Virus record (IMG/VR): IMGVR_UViG_3300036860_000446
Span: 1 to 52,444 of that record
DNA length: 52,444 nt
Direction: 5' to 3' (one strand)
Source: a virus
The notes under the pieces: generated by a model
The model's database searches: none
Seen by the model: only the letters and a program-made list of their open reading frames with translations
What the model was told of the DNA's origin: nothing
In this document: positions 16,022-22,644 of the stretch, one piece after another
How positions within the stretch are numbered: position 1 is the first letter of the stretch
How the letters are laid out: each line of letters starts with the position of its first letter
Translations under genes and position numbers: made by a program

Positions 16022-16123
16022 CGACGTTGAGTGACGCCCTCACGGAAGCACTTGACTCTCCTGAGCCCGCACCGGCCTGAGATCAGTCGCTTGACGAACG
16101 TGAGGGCGTCATTGAGCGTCGTT
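16020..16123 (+). repeat. 24-bp imperfect inverted repeat around a 56-base loop
   Basis: Arm 16020-16043 (AACGACGTTGAGTGACGCCC...) pairs with 16100-16123, with only three non-Watson-Crick positions. The loop is GC-rich with no T tract after the right arm, so a simple terminator is unlikely. It fills the gap between two genes and could be a stable small RNA, an antiterminator or processing site, or a protein-binding cruciform. Confidence 0.6.
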
Positions 16124-16156
16124 TAACGTCGGCCTGCTCGTCACAGGAGATGAGAC

Positions 16157-16669
16157 GTGCACAAGATCACACTCCAAATGTACAAGAGGGCAATGGAGCT
16201 GCGGGTTCCTCTACTCCAGCGCTCGCGGGTCCTCGTCCAGGAGAATGGAGAATTCTACTGGGAGGACGCTCCGCCTTGGCAGCTCAATCCGGAAGATGTC
16301 GATGATGGGTATGGAGCATATCATGGTCGCGGAGTGCTCAGGCCGGTCGGGACGGCCAAAATGCCGCCGGCGCAAGGCTCCATGCCAGGGCGGACCGCGA
16401 CTGCGGCGCTGCTCAAGGAGAAGAATCGCAGGGATCGAGAAGTGGATCCGGAGACCGGGAAAACAGTCTCAAACAGGTTGCCATCGGAACGCTCCCACCA
16501 TAACAGATACTCATCCAGGTCGGTCAGGTCGACTACAACGCTCCCGGATGGGAGAAGGGTCGTGCTTGGGAGAACGGGGAGAATCCTCAAGACGCTCACG
16601 GCAAGGCTCAACAGGGTCAGGAAGCCAAGAGAAAGCAGGTGGCGGGTGGTTTTGGTAACGGAGGGCTGA
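16157..16669 (+). CDS. Basic early protein, unknown function
   Basis: 170 residues from a GTG start with AGGAG upstream. The N-terminus is ordered (HKITLQMYKRAMELRVPLLQ, FYWEDAPPWQLNPEDVDDGY). The C-terminal half is very basic (RRVVLGRTGRILKTLTARL, RKPRESRWRVVLV), suggesting nucleic-acid binding. No recognised domain. Confidence 0.45.
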   Translation: MHKITLQMYKRAMELRVPLLQRSRVLVQENGEFYWEDAPPWQLNPEDVDDGYGAYHGRGVLRPVGTAKMPPAQGSMPGRTATAALLKEKNRRDREVDPETGKTVSNRLPSERSHHNRYSSRSVRSTTTLPDGRRVVLGRTGRILKTLTARLNRVRKPRESRWRVVLVTEG

Positions 16670-16679
16670 GAAAATGGCG

Positions 16680-16730
16680 GTCCCAACCATCAGTTTCGCG
16701 TGTCCTTGTCTGGTTGGGACGTACGTGGGG
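16680..16730 (+). repeat. Stem-loop containing copy 3 of the GTTGGGACGTACC motif
   Basis: GTCCCAACCA (16680-16689) and TGGTTGGGAC (16711-16720) form a perfect 10-bp inverted repeat with a 21-base loop, 11 bases after the preceding stop. The right arm continues into GTACGTGGGG, giving copy 3 of the motif (16712-16730) in plus orientation with one changed base. The motif here faces the plus-strand mini-gene cluster. Confidence 0.6.
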
Positions 16731-16746
16731 CCAGAGGGGCCTGAGA

Positions 16747-16938
16747 ATGCTCGATAATGGTCATAGGCTCAGTATCTCCTGCTTGCAGGGGACTCATCGA
16801 ATCTGTATCGCGATCAGCTCGGGGTACACAAAGGGGTGTGAGTGTCTTTGTCATATCGCGCTGGATGCTGCTGTCAGCGAAGAGCAGCAGGTCGAGGATT
16901 TCATCGCTGGGCGAAGCAGGGAGGAGGAGGAGCCATGA
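16747..16938 (+). CDS. 63-residue Cys/His zinc-binding-like protein
   Basis: Begins MLDNGHRLSISCLQGTHRIC and continues to GCECLCH, so the C-x4-H-x2-C ... C-x-C-x2-CH spacing resembles short phage metal-binding proteins with a CxCPCH ending. The C-terminus is acidic (SREEEEP). The stop overlaps the next ATG (ATGA). A start at this ATG is preferred over the longer open frame. Confidence 0.5.
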   Translation: MLDNGHRLSISCLQGTHRICIAISSGYTKGCECLCHIALDAAVSEEQQVEDFIAGRSREEEEP

Positions 16939-17027
16939 GGAAGGTCGTGAATCTGACGGGGGCGGCAATCCTGGCGTGGATGTTGCTCGCGTTCGTAGTG
17001 TGGGTCGTTGTTGTGGTAAGCAGGTGA
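16935..17027 (+). CDS. 30-residue single-span membrane protein
   Basis: The ATG overlaps the preceding TGA, and GGAGGAGGAGG lies directly upstream. After a short basic start the product is one hydrophobic helix (AAILAWMLLAFVVWVVVVV) ending in SR. Strong ribosome site plus ATGA and GTGA overlaps at both ends argue for translation. Function unknown. Confidence 0.55.
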   Translation: MRKVVNLTGAAILAWMLLAFVVWVVVVVSR

Positions 17028-17089
17028 GCGACGAGGATGCCTTAGAGGCCGCTATCCTGGTCGTCGTCGTCGTTCTCATACTCCTCTAA
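17024..17089 (+). CDS. 21-residue acidic-tipped membrane peptide
   Basis: GTG start overlapping the previous TGA (GTGA). MSDEDALEAA is followed by an all-hydrophobic run to the end (ILVVVVVLILL). It is very short, but it fits the series of overlapping mini membrane ORFs and is followed at once by AGGAGG for the next one. Confidence 0.35.
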   Translation: MSDEDALEAAILVVVVVLILL

Positions 17090-17100
17090 AGGAGGCTAAG

Positions 17101-17211
17101 ATGAACAGGGAACTGTCGCCGCTCGCGATCATCATCGTGCTGATGGCTTGGAACGCAGAGCTATATGGGCCTCCGGTTCACGCGAGGCAGGCCTCCGCTC
17201 TCAACAACTGA
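17101..17211 (+). CDS. 36-residue single-span membrane protein
   Basis: The ATG has AGGAGG six bases upstream. MNRELSPLAIIIVLMAW gives one membrane segment, followed by a polar tail. It is the third consecutive mini membrane ORF in this cluster. No recognisable family. Confidence 0.45.
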   Translation: MNRELSPLAIIIVLMAWNAELYGPPVHARQASALNN

Positions 17212-17218
17212 GGGCGAG

Positions 17219-17512
17219 ATGAAGGAAACGGTTTTGTGTCGGACCAGGCCTCAGAAGCTCGGGGAGATAGTCAGGATAGTCAGCAGGCGGGACCAGAGGC
17301 TGTGGGGGAGGATCCGGGTTGACAGCATCCGAAGCGATCCGGAACTTTGTCAAGTGCACGGGACTTTCGTGGAGGCCAGCAAAGAAAGTCAGTGGTATCC
17401 TGGAGATCCTGCATATTTGCATTGGGGGCAGAGCTCAGACTGGGCGTATCTGAGAGAAAGGGAGATGGAGGATGGGGAGGCACAGGAAAAAGCGACGCCA
17501 TCAGAAGGTTGA
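17219..17512 (+). CDS. Paralogue 1 of the Cys-Pro-Gly-Glu small beta family
   Basis: 97 residues from the ATG at 17219 (18 upstream codons are open but belong to the previous gene region). MKETVLCRTRPQKLGEIVRI shares the start pattern [E/L]C[KR]x-P-x2-[VI/L]GE with genes at 20173, 20393 and 20689. A basic beta segment and an aromatic C-terminal part (YLHWGQSSDWAYL) follow. The fold is probably a small barrel; function unknown. Confidence 0.5.
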   Translation: MKETVLCRTRPQKLGEIVRIVSRRDQRLWGRIRVDSIRSDPELCQVHGTFVEASKESQWYPGDPAYLHWGQSSDWAYLREREMEDGEAQEKATPSEG

Positions 17513-17789
17513 GATCCTCGCGGATGAGCAAGTCGAAGAGGAGTTCGGCCTTCATCAGCCTCTCAACGAGGCCGACGCCAAGGCGTACGTGTTCATGCTC
17601 ATCAATGACGCGATCAGGGCATTGGTTGAGCTGTTGGACACGCCGGGATGGCCGGAGAAGTTGAAGCACGCCGAAGAAGCGCAGACGGCAGTCGAGGGTG
17701 TCGTCGAGGAATGTGAGGGGATGCAGCCGGAGGGGCCGAGCGATGAAACTGGCGATAACGGTCGTGATGGGGATCGGGTTGCTGGTTGA
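17472..17789 (+). CDS. Helical acidic protein with basic start
   Basis: 105 residues. The basic MGRHRKKRRHQKVEIL is followed by an acidic helical body (DEQVEEEFGLHQPLNEADAK, INDAIRALVELLDTPGWPEK) and a low-complexity tail. It starts 41 bases inside the preceding gene. No family recognised; a coiled-coil or adaptor role is possible. Confidence 0.5.
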   Translation: MGRHRKKRRHQKVEILADEQVEEEFGLHQPLNEADAKAYVFMLINDAIRALVELLDTPGWPEKLKHAEEAQTAVEGVVEECEGMQPEGPSDETGDNGRDGDRVAG

Positions 17790-17826
17790 ATATACGATCC
17801 TGTGGTTTATCCGATCCAGAAAGTAG
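17743..17826 (+). CDS. 27-residue single-span membrane protein
   Basis: The ATG follows GGAGGGG and lies inside the end of the preceding gene in another frame. MKLAITVVMGIGLLVEYTIL leads to WFIRSRK, so one membrane helix ends in a positive tail. Same style as the other mini membrane ORFs. Confidence 0.45.
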   Translation: MKLAITVVMGIGLLVEYTILWFIRSRK

Positions 17827-17839
17827 CCACCGGAGAACG

Positions 17840-17963
17840 GTAGCCACCACTGAGAGAGCGGCTTACACCTCATGCCGGACCTCCGCTTAGGCGAACTGTT
17901 CCGGAAGAGGGTGCTGTCTTGGTGGACGGTAGGCGGCGGTTCGAGTCCGTCGCTGGTGGCTAC
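17840..17963 (+). ncRNA. tRNA-like cloverleaf element, non-canonical
   Basis: A perfect 10-bp closing helix (17840-17849 with 17954-17963) encloses three hairpins. The first is a D-arm-like TGAG/CTCA stem with AGCGGCTTA in its loop. The second is a central arm closed by CCGGA/TCCGG. The third is a T-arm-like 7-bp stem with loop TTCGAGT (17933-17953). TTTTT follows at once. No 7-base anticodon loop or CCA end fits, so it is not a normal tRNA. It could be a degenerate or intron-bearing tRNA, a tRNA mimic, or an elaborate terminator. Confidence 0.45.
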
Positions 17964-17994
17964 TTTTTGGGTCGGAACCTCAAGGAGGATCCAG

Positions 17995-18222
17995 ATGGGG
18001 CTTTATAGGGTCAAGTTCAAGCTCGGTGATGTAGAGGTGAGCTCTCCCATGGTGGTTGAGGGCTCGAGCAAGGTCATTGTCGTGAGGTGGTGCGAGGCGG
18101 TTGTCAGGGATCTGGACGAGGTTCCGGATTCGTATGAAGTCGAGGCGTTCTCGCCGTTCAATGTCGACCAGGAGGTCAAGGTAGGGTCGCTGTACGGGGA
18201 TCTGGGAGGCGAGGGTGGGTGA
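17995..18222 (+). CDS. 75-residue small beta protein
   Basis: The ATG at 17995 has AAGGAGG at 17982-17988; the longer open frame upstream runs through the tRNA-like element and is rejected. MGLYRVKFKLGDVEVSSPMV gives a beta hairpin, followed by VIVVRWCEAVVRDLDEVPDS. It overlaps the next start by 8 bases. Function unknown. Confidence 0.5.
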   Translation: MGLYRVKFKLGDVEVSSPMVVEGSSKVIVVRWCEAVVRDLDEVPDSYEVEAFSPFNVDQEVKVGSLYGDLGGEGG

Positions 18223-18454
18223 GCGCTGCTATAATCCGAATAGGGTCAAGGTTGGGGATCGATTGCACGGCTCCCTCGGAGATGTGACCAGTGACATAGT
18301 TAAAGAAATTATAGTCTCGGAGCCCTCTCACAGGAAAAAAAACGGAGCCCTCTGCGTAAGACTGTTTCGGTTCGTCAGCGGACTCGCTATTGCTGAATGC
18401 GACATGTCAGAGAGGAGGGTGGTTTGGCTCGAGGTCACAGATGACGGGGAGTGA
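18215..18454 (+). CDS. 79-residue small beta protein related in layout to the paralogue family
   Basis: GTG start. CYNPNRVKVGDRLHGSLGDV has the VGDxL/GExI turn seen in the neighbouring small beta proteins. A Lys-rich loop and a final strand (RRVVWLEVTDDGE) follow. Overlaps with both neighbours indicate coupled translation. Confidence 0.5.
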   Translation: MGERCYNPNRVKVGDRLHGSLGDVTSDIVKEIIVSEPSHRKKNGALCVRLFRFVSGLAIAECDMSERRVVWLEVTDDGE

Positions 18455-18641
18455 GTTGAGGCAGAAAAGGTATCGGGCCGGGCTCACGGCAAGGAAGCTG
18501 TGGAGTATAGCGTTAGGGAAGTTTGGCCCCGGGAGGGCGCCAGGCCCATTTGAGATCCTCGAATTCGAGGATGGGAAGTTGGAGTTAGGGGAAAGGGAGC
18601 TCAGGAGCTTGATTAAAATCATCTCGGAAAGATCGACATGA
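18441..18641 (+). CDS. Small XRE-like helix-turn-helix protein
   Basis: 66 residues from the ATG at 18441, inside the end of the previous gene. LRQKRYRAGLTARKLWSIAL followed by EILEFEDGKLELGERELRSL matches the LRxxRxxAGLTxxxLA ... IxxxExGKxxL pattern of XRE DNA-binding domains, with a Gly/Pro-rich insertion between helices. It is a likely phage transcriptional regulator, though the recognition helix is atypical. Confidence 0.5.
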   Translation: MTGSELRQKRYRAGLTARKLWSIALGKFGPGRAPGPFEILEFEDGKLELGERELRSLIKIISERST

Positions 18642-18913
18642 TTGTTTGTAAGAGGTGGGATCTGGTCAAAAGGGGGGCGGTTCTCTCGTACAAGGGAAAC
18701 GATAATAAGACTCGAGTTATTTTAGTGCTGCGCCTCTCTTACAGCAGGAATTATCTTTGCATGGCGGTCCTGCCTCTCCGGGTTCTCGGGGAAACGAGGT
18801 GGATTGCAGAGAGCACGCTGAAAGCATGCGGAGCGGGAGTAGTCAGGAGTTGGCACGCAGGACTCATTCGAGTGCTGTGGTGGAGAAGACTCAAATGGGA
18901 ATGGGAGGACTAG
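18638..18913 (+). CDS. 91-residue Arg/Trp-rich small protein
   Basis: ATGA overlap with the helix-turn-helix gene. MIVCKRWDLVKRGAVLSYKG recalls the Cys-basic start of the paralogue family. Strands and a Trp-rich end (VLWWRRLKWEWED) follow. Its last 23 bases overlap convergently with the minus-strand regulator gene. Function unknown. Confidence 0.45.
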   Translation: MIVCKRWDLVKRGAVLSYKGNDNKTRVILVLRLSYSRNYLCMAVLPLRVLGETRWIAESTLKACGAGVVRSWHAGLIRVLWWRRLKWEWED

Positions 18914-19436
18914 TACAGGCAGCATCCCAATGATGGCCGTTTGGAGGGCGGATCTTCTCGCCGCAGCAGCCATCGAAGATCCTACAAACGAGGTACCATT
19001 CCTCGAGGGTCGGGTCGGGGAGGTCGGCTGGGAAAGTGGCCTCGTCGCGGTGCAGGGGGTGGCGCTGTTCGCTGAGGTGGTCCAGCAAAGAGCGGAAGTC
19101 GCCGCCGTTGTCGCCGCAGCGGTGTTCCCTCTCTTTGAAAGAGAGGGGCCAGCAGCGCGGAAGCATGACGAGGTGGTGCTGCTGCCAGCTGGGCTCCTTC
19201 AACAGGAGCCACTCCAGGAACCAGCGACCGCCGTTCTGATAGCTCGGGGTCGGGTCGGGTTTGCCGGGGCGGAGGATGAAGTCGATGAAAACGCTGCGCT
19301 CGACCTTATCTGGGAGACGCGCACACAGGGCCTGCTCGATGATTTTTGAAGATGGGGTGTTGGTCTTGGTGGCCTCCTCTTCCAGACGCTTGATGATTCC
19401 TGAGGGAAGATAGATGCTCATCCGTTCCTTGCTCAT
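18891..19436 (-). CDS. Ribbon-helix-helix regulator with long C-terminal extension
   Basis: 181 residues. The N-terminal 45 (MSKERMSIYLPSGIIKRLEE, TPSSKIIEQAL) form a CopG/Arc-type ribbon-helix-helix with the MSIYLP strand for DNA contact. The remaining 135 residues are unrelated, rich in His/Trp/Cys, and not recognised. It is the last gene of a three-gene minus-strand cassette, coupled by ATGA overlap. Confidence 0.6.
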   Translation of the reverse strand: MSKERMSIYLPSGIIKRLEEEATKTNTPSSKIIEQALCARLPDKVERSVFIDFILRPGKPDPTPSYQNGGRWFLEWLLLKEPSWQQHHLVMLPRCWPLSFKEREHRCGDNGGDFRSLLDHLSEQRHPLHRDEATFPADLPDPTLEEWYLVCRIFDGCCGEKIRPPNGHHWDAACTSPPIPI

Positions 19437-19606
19437 CAGAATTTTCCCTCGTCGTAGGGGAGCAGGGGCTTGGCATCGAAGATTGCTTGGGCGAGAAGGC
19501 GGCGCACGGTTTCGGCAACGGTGAGGTCGCTCGCCTCCGCAAGCGTCTTGATGCGGGTGTAGAAGTTAGGCTCGAGATCGACTTGGACCTTGGCCCTGAA
19601 TTTCAT
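19436..19606 (-). CDS. Ribbon-helix-helix DNA-binding protein
   Basis: 56 residues from the ATG at 19606, overlapping the upstream stop (TAATG). KFRAKVQVDLEPNFYTRI gives the beta strand and first helix; SDLTVAETVRRLLAQAIF gives the second helix. These are the full elements of an Arc/CopG repressor. It would bind DNA as a dimer, possibly at the inverted repeat at 19860-19913. Confidence 0.6.
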   Translation of the reverse strand: MKFRAKVQVDLEPNFYTRIKTLAEASDLTVAETVRRLLAQAIFDAKPLLPYDEGKF

Positions 19607-19749
19607 TAGCGACCCTCCTTTGCGAGGTGCTCGGCAACTAAGCGACGGATGAGCTGGGCGACGCTGGTCTTTTGGAGGTCGGCTTCGGCTTTCAGGCGGA
19701 AAGCGAGGTCGGGGTCGAAGGCAACGTTGATTTGAACTCGTGGGGTCAT
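19606..19749 (-). CDS. Ribbon-helix-helix DNA-binding protein, 47 residues
   Basis: The ATG at 19749 has AAAGGAG 8 bases upstream and lies right behind a consensus-like promoter. MTPRVQINVAFDPDLAFRLK followed by KTSVAQLIRRLVAEHLAK is a minimal ribbon-helix-helix protein, related in layout to the next gene. It is the first gene of the cassette and probably autoregulates it. Confidence 0.6.
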   Translation of the reverse strand: MTPRVQINVAFDPDLAFRLKAEADLQKTSVAQLIRRLVAEHLAKEGR

Positions 19750-19769
19750 GGTGGCTCCTTTCAACGGTA

Positions 19770-19798
19770 ATGATAGGGGATCGTAAGCAAGAAGTCAA
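19770..19798 (-). promoter_or_regulatory. Promoter of the ribbon-helix-helix cassette
   Basis: On the minus strand, TTGACT (19793-19798) and TATCAT (19770-19775) are 17 bases apart, leading within 21 bases to the first ATG of the cassette. It reads away from the plus-strand early genes and is divergent to the element at 19860-19913. Confidence 0.7.
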
Positions 19799-19859
19799 GA
19801 ACTATTTTCGAGTGGCAGATTTCGAGTGACGGAGGATTTTGTCCCTATCGCTTACCCGC

Positions 19860-19913
19860 TAAACAACACCATTGACACAGACAGACTTCTTTCTGTATTC
19901 ATGGTGTTGTTTA
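19860..19913 (+). promoter_or_regulatory. 13-bp inverted repeat enclosing a plus-strand promoter-like sequence
   Basis: TAAACAACACCAT (19860-19872) and ATGGTGTTGTTTA (19901-19913) are perfect complements. A nested ACAGA/TCTGT dyad lies at 19881-19896. Between the arms, TTGACA (19872-19877) is followed after 18 bases by TATTCA. A repressor bound to the dyad would cover this promoter, so it is a likely operator controlling plus-strand early genes. Confidence 0.55.
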
Positions 19914-19988
19914 AAAGAGAGGGGGATGATGTAGAGAGAAGGAGAACGACGCAAGTCATTGATAACGTTAGATGAGGCTCTCGATAAA

Positions 19989-20113
19989 TTGTCGCGTTTT
20001 CGAGCAACATTTTGTACACTAAGTTGTAGGTAGTCTCTAGAGTAGACAGGTCGTAGGAAGTCTCGATGGTTTCTAGGGCTTATAATTTTTAATTTGTCGC
20101 GTTTTCGAGCAAC
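19989..20113. repeat. Paired direct repeats in the control region
   Basis: TTGTCGCGTTTTCGAGCAAC occurs at 19989-20008 and again at 20094-20113. Between them, GTYGTAGGWAGTCTC occurs at 20023-20037 and 20050-20064 (27-base step), and TATAAT lies near 20081. The 20-mer has partial dyad symmetry (TTG...CAA). No gene covers 19.80-20.17 kb. Regulator-binding iterons or a replication origin are the likely readings. Confidence 0.55.
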
Positions 20114-20172
20114 TTTAAATCGGGTAAAAGATGGCCGCTTGATGGGTATCGTAGAGTGTAACAGGAGGCTCC

Positions 20173-20412
20173 GTGAAGATCGAATGTAAAACGCCGCCGA
20201 CGAAGATAGGGGAGGAGATCGTGTACTACTCTATCTTCGGGCACGTCGTCAAGGGCGTGGTGGTGGGGCTCATCGAAGGGGGGTCGAATCCGGTCTTTCG
20301 TGTCCTGTTTTCGGAAGACTCTCGGGGGCAGAATGGGGTCGCTCCAGGAACCTCAGAGACGTGGCAGTGGAACAAGAGAATGAGGAGGCTCCGTGAAGAT
20401 GGTGGAGTGTAA
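20173..20412 (+). CDS. Paralogue 2 of the Cys-Pro-Gly-Glu small beta family
   Basis: 79 residues, GTG start with AGGAGG upstream. KIECKTPPTKIGEEIVYYSI is the clearest copy of the family start (ECKTPPxxIGEEI). Alternating strands follow (VVKGVVVGLIEGG). It overlaps the next gene by 20 bases, and the next gene start repeats the same GAGGCTCCGTGAAGAT bases. Confidence 0.55.
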   Translation: MKIECKTPPTKIGEEIVYYSIFGHVVKGVVVGLIEGGSNPVFRVLFSEDSRGQNGVAPGTSETWQWNKRMRRLREDGGV

Positions 20413-20692
20413 GAAGTTGCCGCCAGTCGGGGCTCTCATCGTCGCGAGGCCCCGGAACAGGAAAACGGGGATGCTCGCGAGGGTCGTGGACATATTAAAG
20501 TTAAAGCCCAGGATGGAGATACAGGTCGTTTTAAGTAAGGTGCCAGCCATGTACGAGAGACGGGGGTGGGTTGTGGGTAAGCTGGTTGCGTTCACGTGGG
20601 GAGGAGAGTGGGGCTGGAGCCTGCGCTGGCTGAGACCTGATCCGGATGAGCCGGGTGCTATCAGGGATAGCAGAAGGCGGAGGGCCAGGTGA
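20393..20692 (+). CDS. Paralogue 3 of the Cys-Pro-Gly-Glu small beta family
   Basis: 99 residues, GTG start. KMVECKKLPPVGALIVARPR keeps the ECK-x-PP-x-G pattern with one residue rearranged. A basic strand, a Trp-rich segment (FTWGGEWGWSLRWLRPD) and an Arg-rich tail follow. Overlaps neighbours on both sides. Confidence 0.5.
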   Translation: MKMVECKKLPPVGALIVARPRNRKTGMLARVVDILKLKPRMEIQVVLSKVPAMYERRGWVVGKLVAFTWGGEWGWSLRWLRPDPDEPGAIRDSRRRRAR

Positions 20693-20943
20693 GGGAGAAG
20701 GTGCTGTGTCGAACGCCACCGACGGTGGGGGAAGAGATAGAGGTCGCCAGGGGCGGCGTCATTTTTCTCCGGGGGATCGTCGGCTCTGTTGCATCGGACG
20801 GCAGAGAGACCAAGGTCTGGTATACTATCACCTGGAGCAGTTCGGAGGCCTGGCAAAGGGGACAGAAGCTTTGGGGGTACTGGAAGTCGCCCAATGAGTC
20901 AAACATAAAGTACAGGGTCAGATACATCGAGGAGGAAACGTGA
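20689..20943 (+). CDS. Paralogue 4 of the Cys-Pro-Gly-Glu small beta family
   Basis: 84 residues, GTG start overlapping the previous stop. REKVLCRTPPTVGEEIEVAR is almost a blend of copies 1 and 2. Strands and an aromatic C-terminal half (SSEAWQRGQKLWGYWKSPN) follow. Function unknown; tandem retention suggests a useful binding scaffold. Confidence 0.55.
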   Translation: MREKVLCRTPPTVGEEIEVARGGVIFLRGIVGSVASDGRETKVWYTITWSSSEAWQRGQKLWGYWKSPNESNIKYRVRYIEEET

Positions 20944-21011
20944 AGTTCACGGAAATTTGTACGTGCCGGTTTTGTCTGCAAGACACATCGAAAAGAAAGG
21001 AGGTGATACAG

Positions 21012-21431
21012 ATGCTCAGAGTCGGCGACGTTGTTGTCGTCAAGGCTGTTGGGATTCCCAACCGATTCCGGACGATCAAGCCCGGAAGTCTGTTCAAGGT
21101 CACGGGAGTCCGCAACGGGTCCGGAACCAAGATCGTTGTCGGGGACCAGGCGAACCCGCGTGGGATCAACACGCGGGCGGAGTTTTTTTACCTGCTCACG
21201 GCGCGGGATCGTGATTCCATCAAATCCACGGGTAATACGGATTTGGCGGTTCGCGTGAAGGCGATCGAGGATTTCGGACCTGCCTCGGCGCCTGACCCGG
21301 ATATGGTTCGGGTCAACGTCAATGGTGCGTTCGCTTCTCTCGCACCCGATAAGGCGAGCGCGCTCAGCAAGAAGAACTCCAATCGGCTCTTCCAGCGCAA
21401 GCTGGCGAGGGCGCTTTCCGGGCGGCGGTAA
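21012..21431 (+). CDS. Basic phage protein with N-terminal beta barrel
   Basis: 139 residues from the ATG at 21012, behind AAAGGAGGTGAT, a near-perfect ribosome site. 24 further codons (with CTCRFC) are open back to a GTG at 20940 and cannot be excluded. MLRVGDVVVVKAVGIPNRFR resembles the RVGD-V-V start of small SH3-like barrels; the C-terminus (SALSKKNSNRLFQRKLARAL) is basic and helical. Possibly RNA- or DNA-binding. Confidence 0.5.
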   Translation: MLRVGDVVVVKAVGIPNRFRTIKPGSLFKVTGVRNGSGTKIVVGDQANPRGINTRAEFFYLLTARDRDSIKSTGNTDLAVRVKAIEDFGPASAPDPDMVRVNVNGAFASLAPDKASALSKKNSNRLFQRKLARALSGRR

Positions 21432-21531
21432 GCTCGGGTTGGGGTTTTAGCTCTTGAAGTGGAGGCCGGGGGTTGCGGTGGAGGACCCCCGGCTTAGTGC
21501 TCTCATTCTAACTGGTGAAGGAGGAACGAAT

Positions 21532-22641
21532 GTGAGTTGCTGTCCGGTTTGCGATCTTCGCGGGCACGAAGTCGTGAAGGGGGTGGACAGACTGAGGGGG
21601 TTCGAGATCGAGCTTAGCAGCAGCGCGATCGAGGCGCTCTCGGAAGTGGAACGGTGCAAGAAACACCTGAGCCGGTGCGATGGAAGGTGTCAGGTGGAGG
21701 CCAGCAATGAGCCCTGCGATTGCAAGGTGTGTCTCAAGGAACAGGTGGCGCTGGCGCTGAAGGAAAAGCCGGAATGCCCGGGGCATCCGTGCTGGGATCC
21801 GGGGAAGGAGAAGTCGGGGATCTTCCTGGCCGGGGTCATGATGAAGAGCGGGCTCGATATGGAAGGGTCTTTCATCGACTGGAGAAGGACGCCGAGGGAT
21901 AACAGGTATTGGGATCTGAAAACGGATTCGAGCTGCGGCTTCGAAATCGCGACGCCGCCCTGGACGGGGAAGATGGTAGGGGAGGAGCTTGGAAAGGGGC
22001 TGGCGCCGCTGGTCACGTTGGAGGCGGCACATCCGGGGTGGAGGTTACAGGACGACAGGTGTGGGCTGCATTGCACCATCGATGTCAGCGATCAGGGGCT
22101 GAGGGGGGTGAAGCAGATTCTCTTGATGGCGGCCCGCCACCAGAGCGCCCTGTTGGGGACGCAGCCGAAGTACAGGTGGAACAATCACAACTGTCGGAAG
22201 TTCGGAGAGGCGTGGCTCGGGACCGTTAACACGCCGGGGTTCAAGCGACGTGTTACCTACATTCAGTCAGCGGGGCAGCTCAGGGAAATAGTCCCGGAGA
22301 AGTACTTCCTGGTCAATACGAAGAAGTTTCAGGACGGGGAGGGACTGCTCGAGTTCAGGTTCGGCGGGGCCGTTATCGCTGCTGAGAAAATCGAGGCGTA
22401 CGGGGTGCTGATCGAGTGTCTGGTGCAGGCGGCGATCGAACATCCGGTGACCGTTGAAACCAGCGACAGGAAGAAGCGGCTGTACAAGGAGGTCATCGAG
22501 CCGTTTATCAAGGACCAGAGGGTGCAGAAGGCGTGGGAGGGGGCATTGTGGCCGGCCCTTGCGGACGTAAGTTTGCCGTCGGATCCGAAGGCGCCGCCGA
22601 AACTGGCCATAAAGACGCGGCTGAGGGAGCTGGGACTATGA
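21532..22641 (+). CDS. Amidoligase (glutamine-synthetase-like COOH-NH2 ligase) with Cys-rich N-terminus
   Basis: 369 residues from a GTG with GGAGG upstream; the longer TTG start has no such site. The first 80 residues carry CCPVC, several Cys/His and CDCKVC, a probable zinc module. The rest matches the amidoligase fold: GFEIATPP (136-143) and CGLHCTIDVSD (177-187) correspond to the GxExxSPP and CGxHvHxD active-site signatures, followed by an RWNNHNCRKF region. Family members use ATP to join a carboxylate to an amine, often on peptides. With the amidotransferase next door, the likely role is amidation of cell-wall peptides or a small metabolite. Confidence 0.7.
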   Translation: MSCCPVCDLRGHEVVKGVDRLRGFEIELSSSAIEALSEVERCKKHLSRCDGRCQVEASNEPCDCKVCLKEQVALALKEKPECPGHPCWDPGKEKSGIFLAGVMMKSGLDMEGSFIDWRRTPRDNRYWDLKTDSSCGFEIATPPWTGKMVGEELGKGLAPLVTLEAAHPGWRLQDDRCGLHCTIDVSDQGLRGVKQILLMAARHQSALLGTQPKYRWNNHNCRKFGEAWLGTVNTPGFKRRVTYIQSAGQLREIVPEKYFLVNTKKFQDGEGLLEFRFGGAVIAAEKIEAYGVLIECLVQAAIEHPVTVETSDRKKRLYKEVIEPFIKDQRVQKAWEGALWPALADVSLPSDPKAPPKLAIKTRLRELGL

Positions 22642-22644
22642 GGA

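Noticed and set aside
17840-17963. Calling a functional tRNA
   Set aside because: No 7-base anticodon loop with flanking 5-bp stem and no CCA end can be fitted, so only a tRNA-like element is reported.
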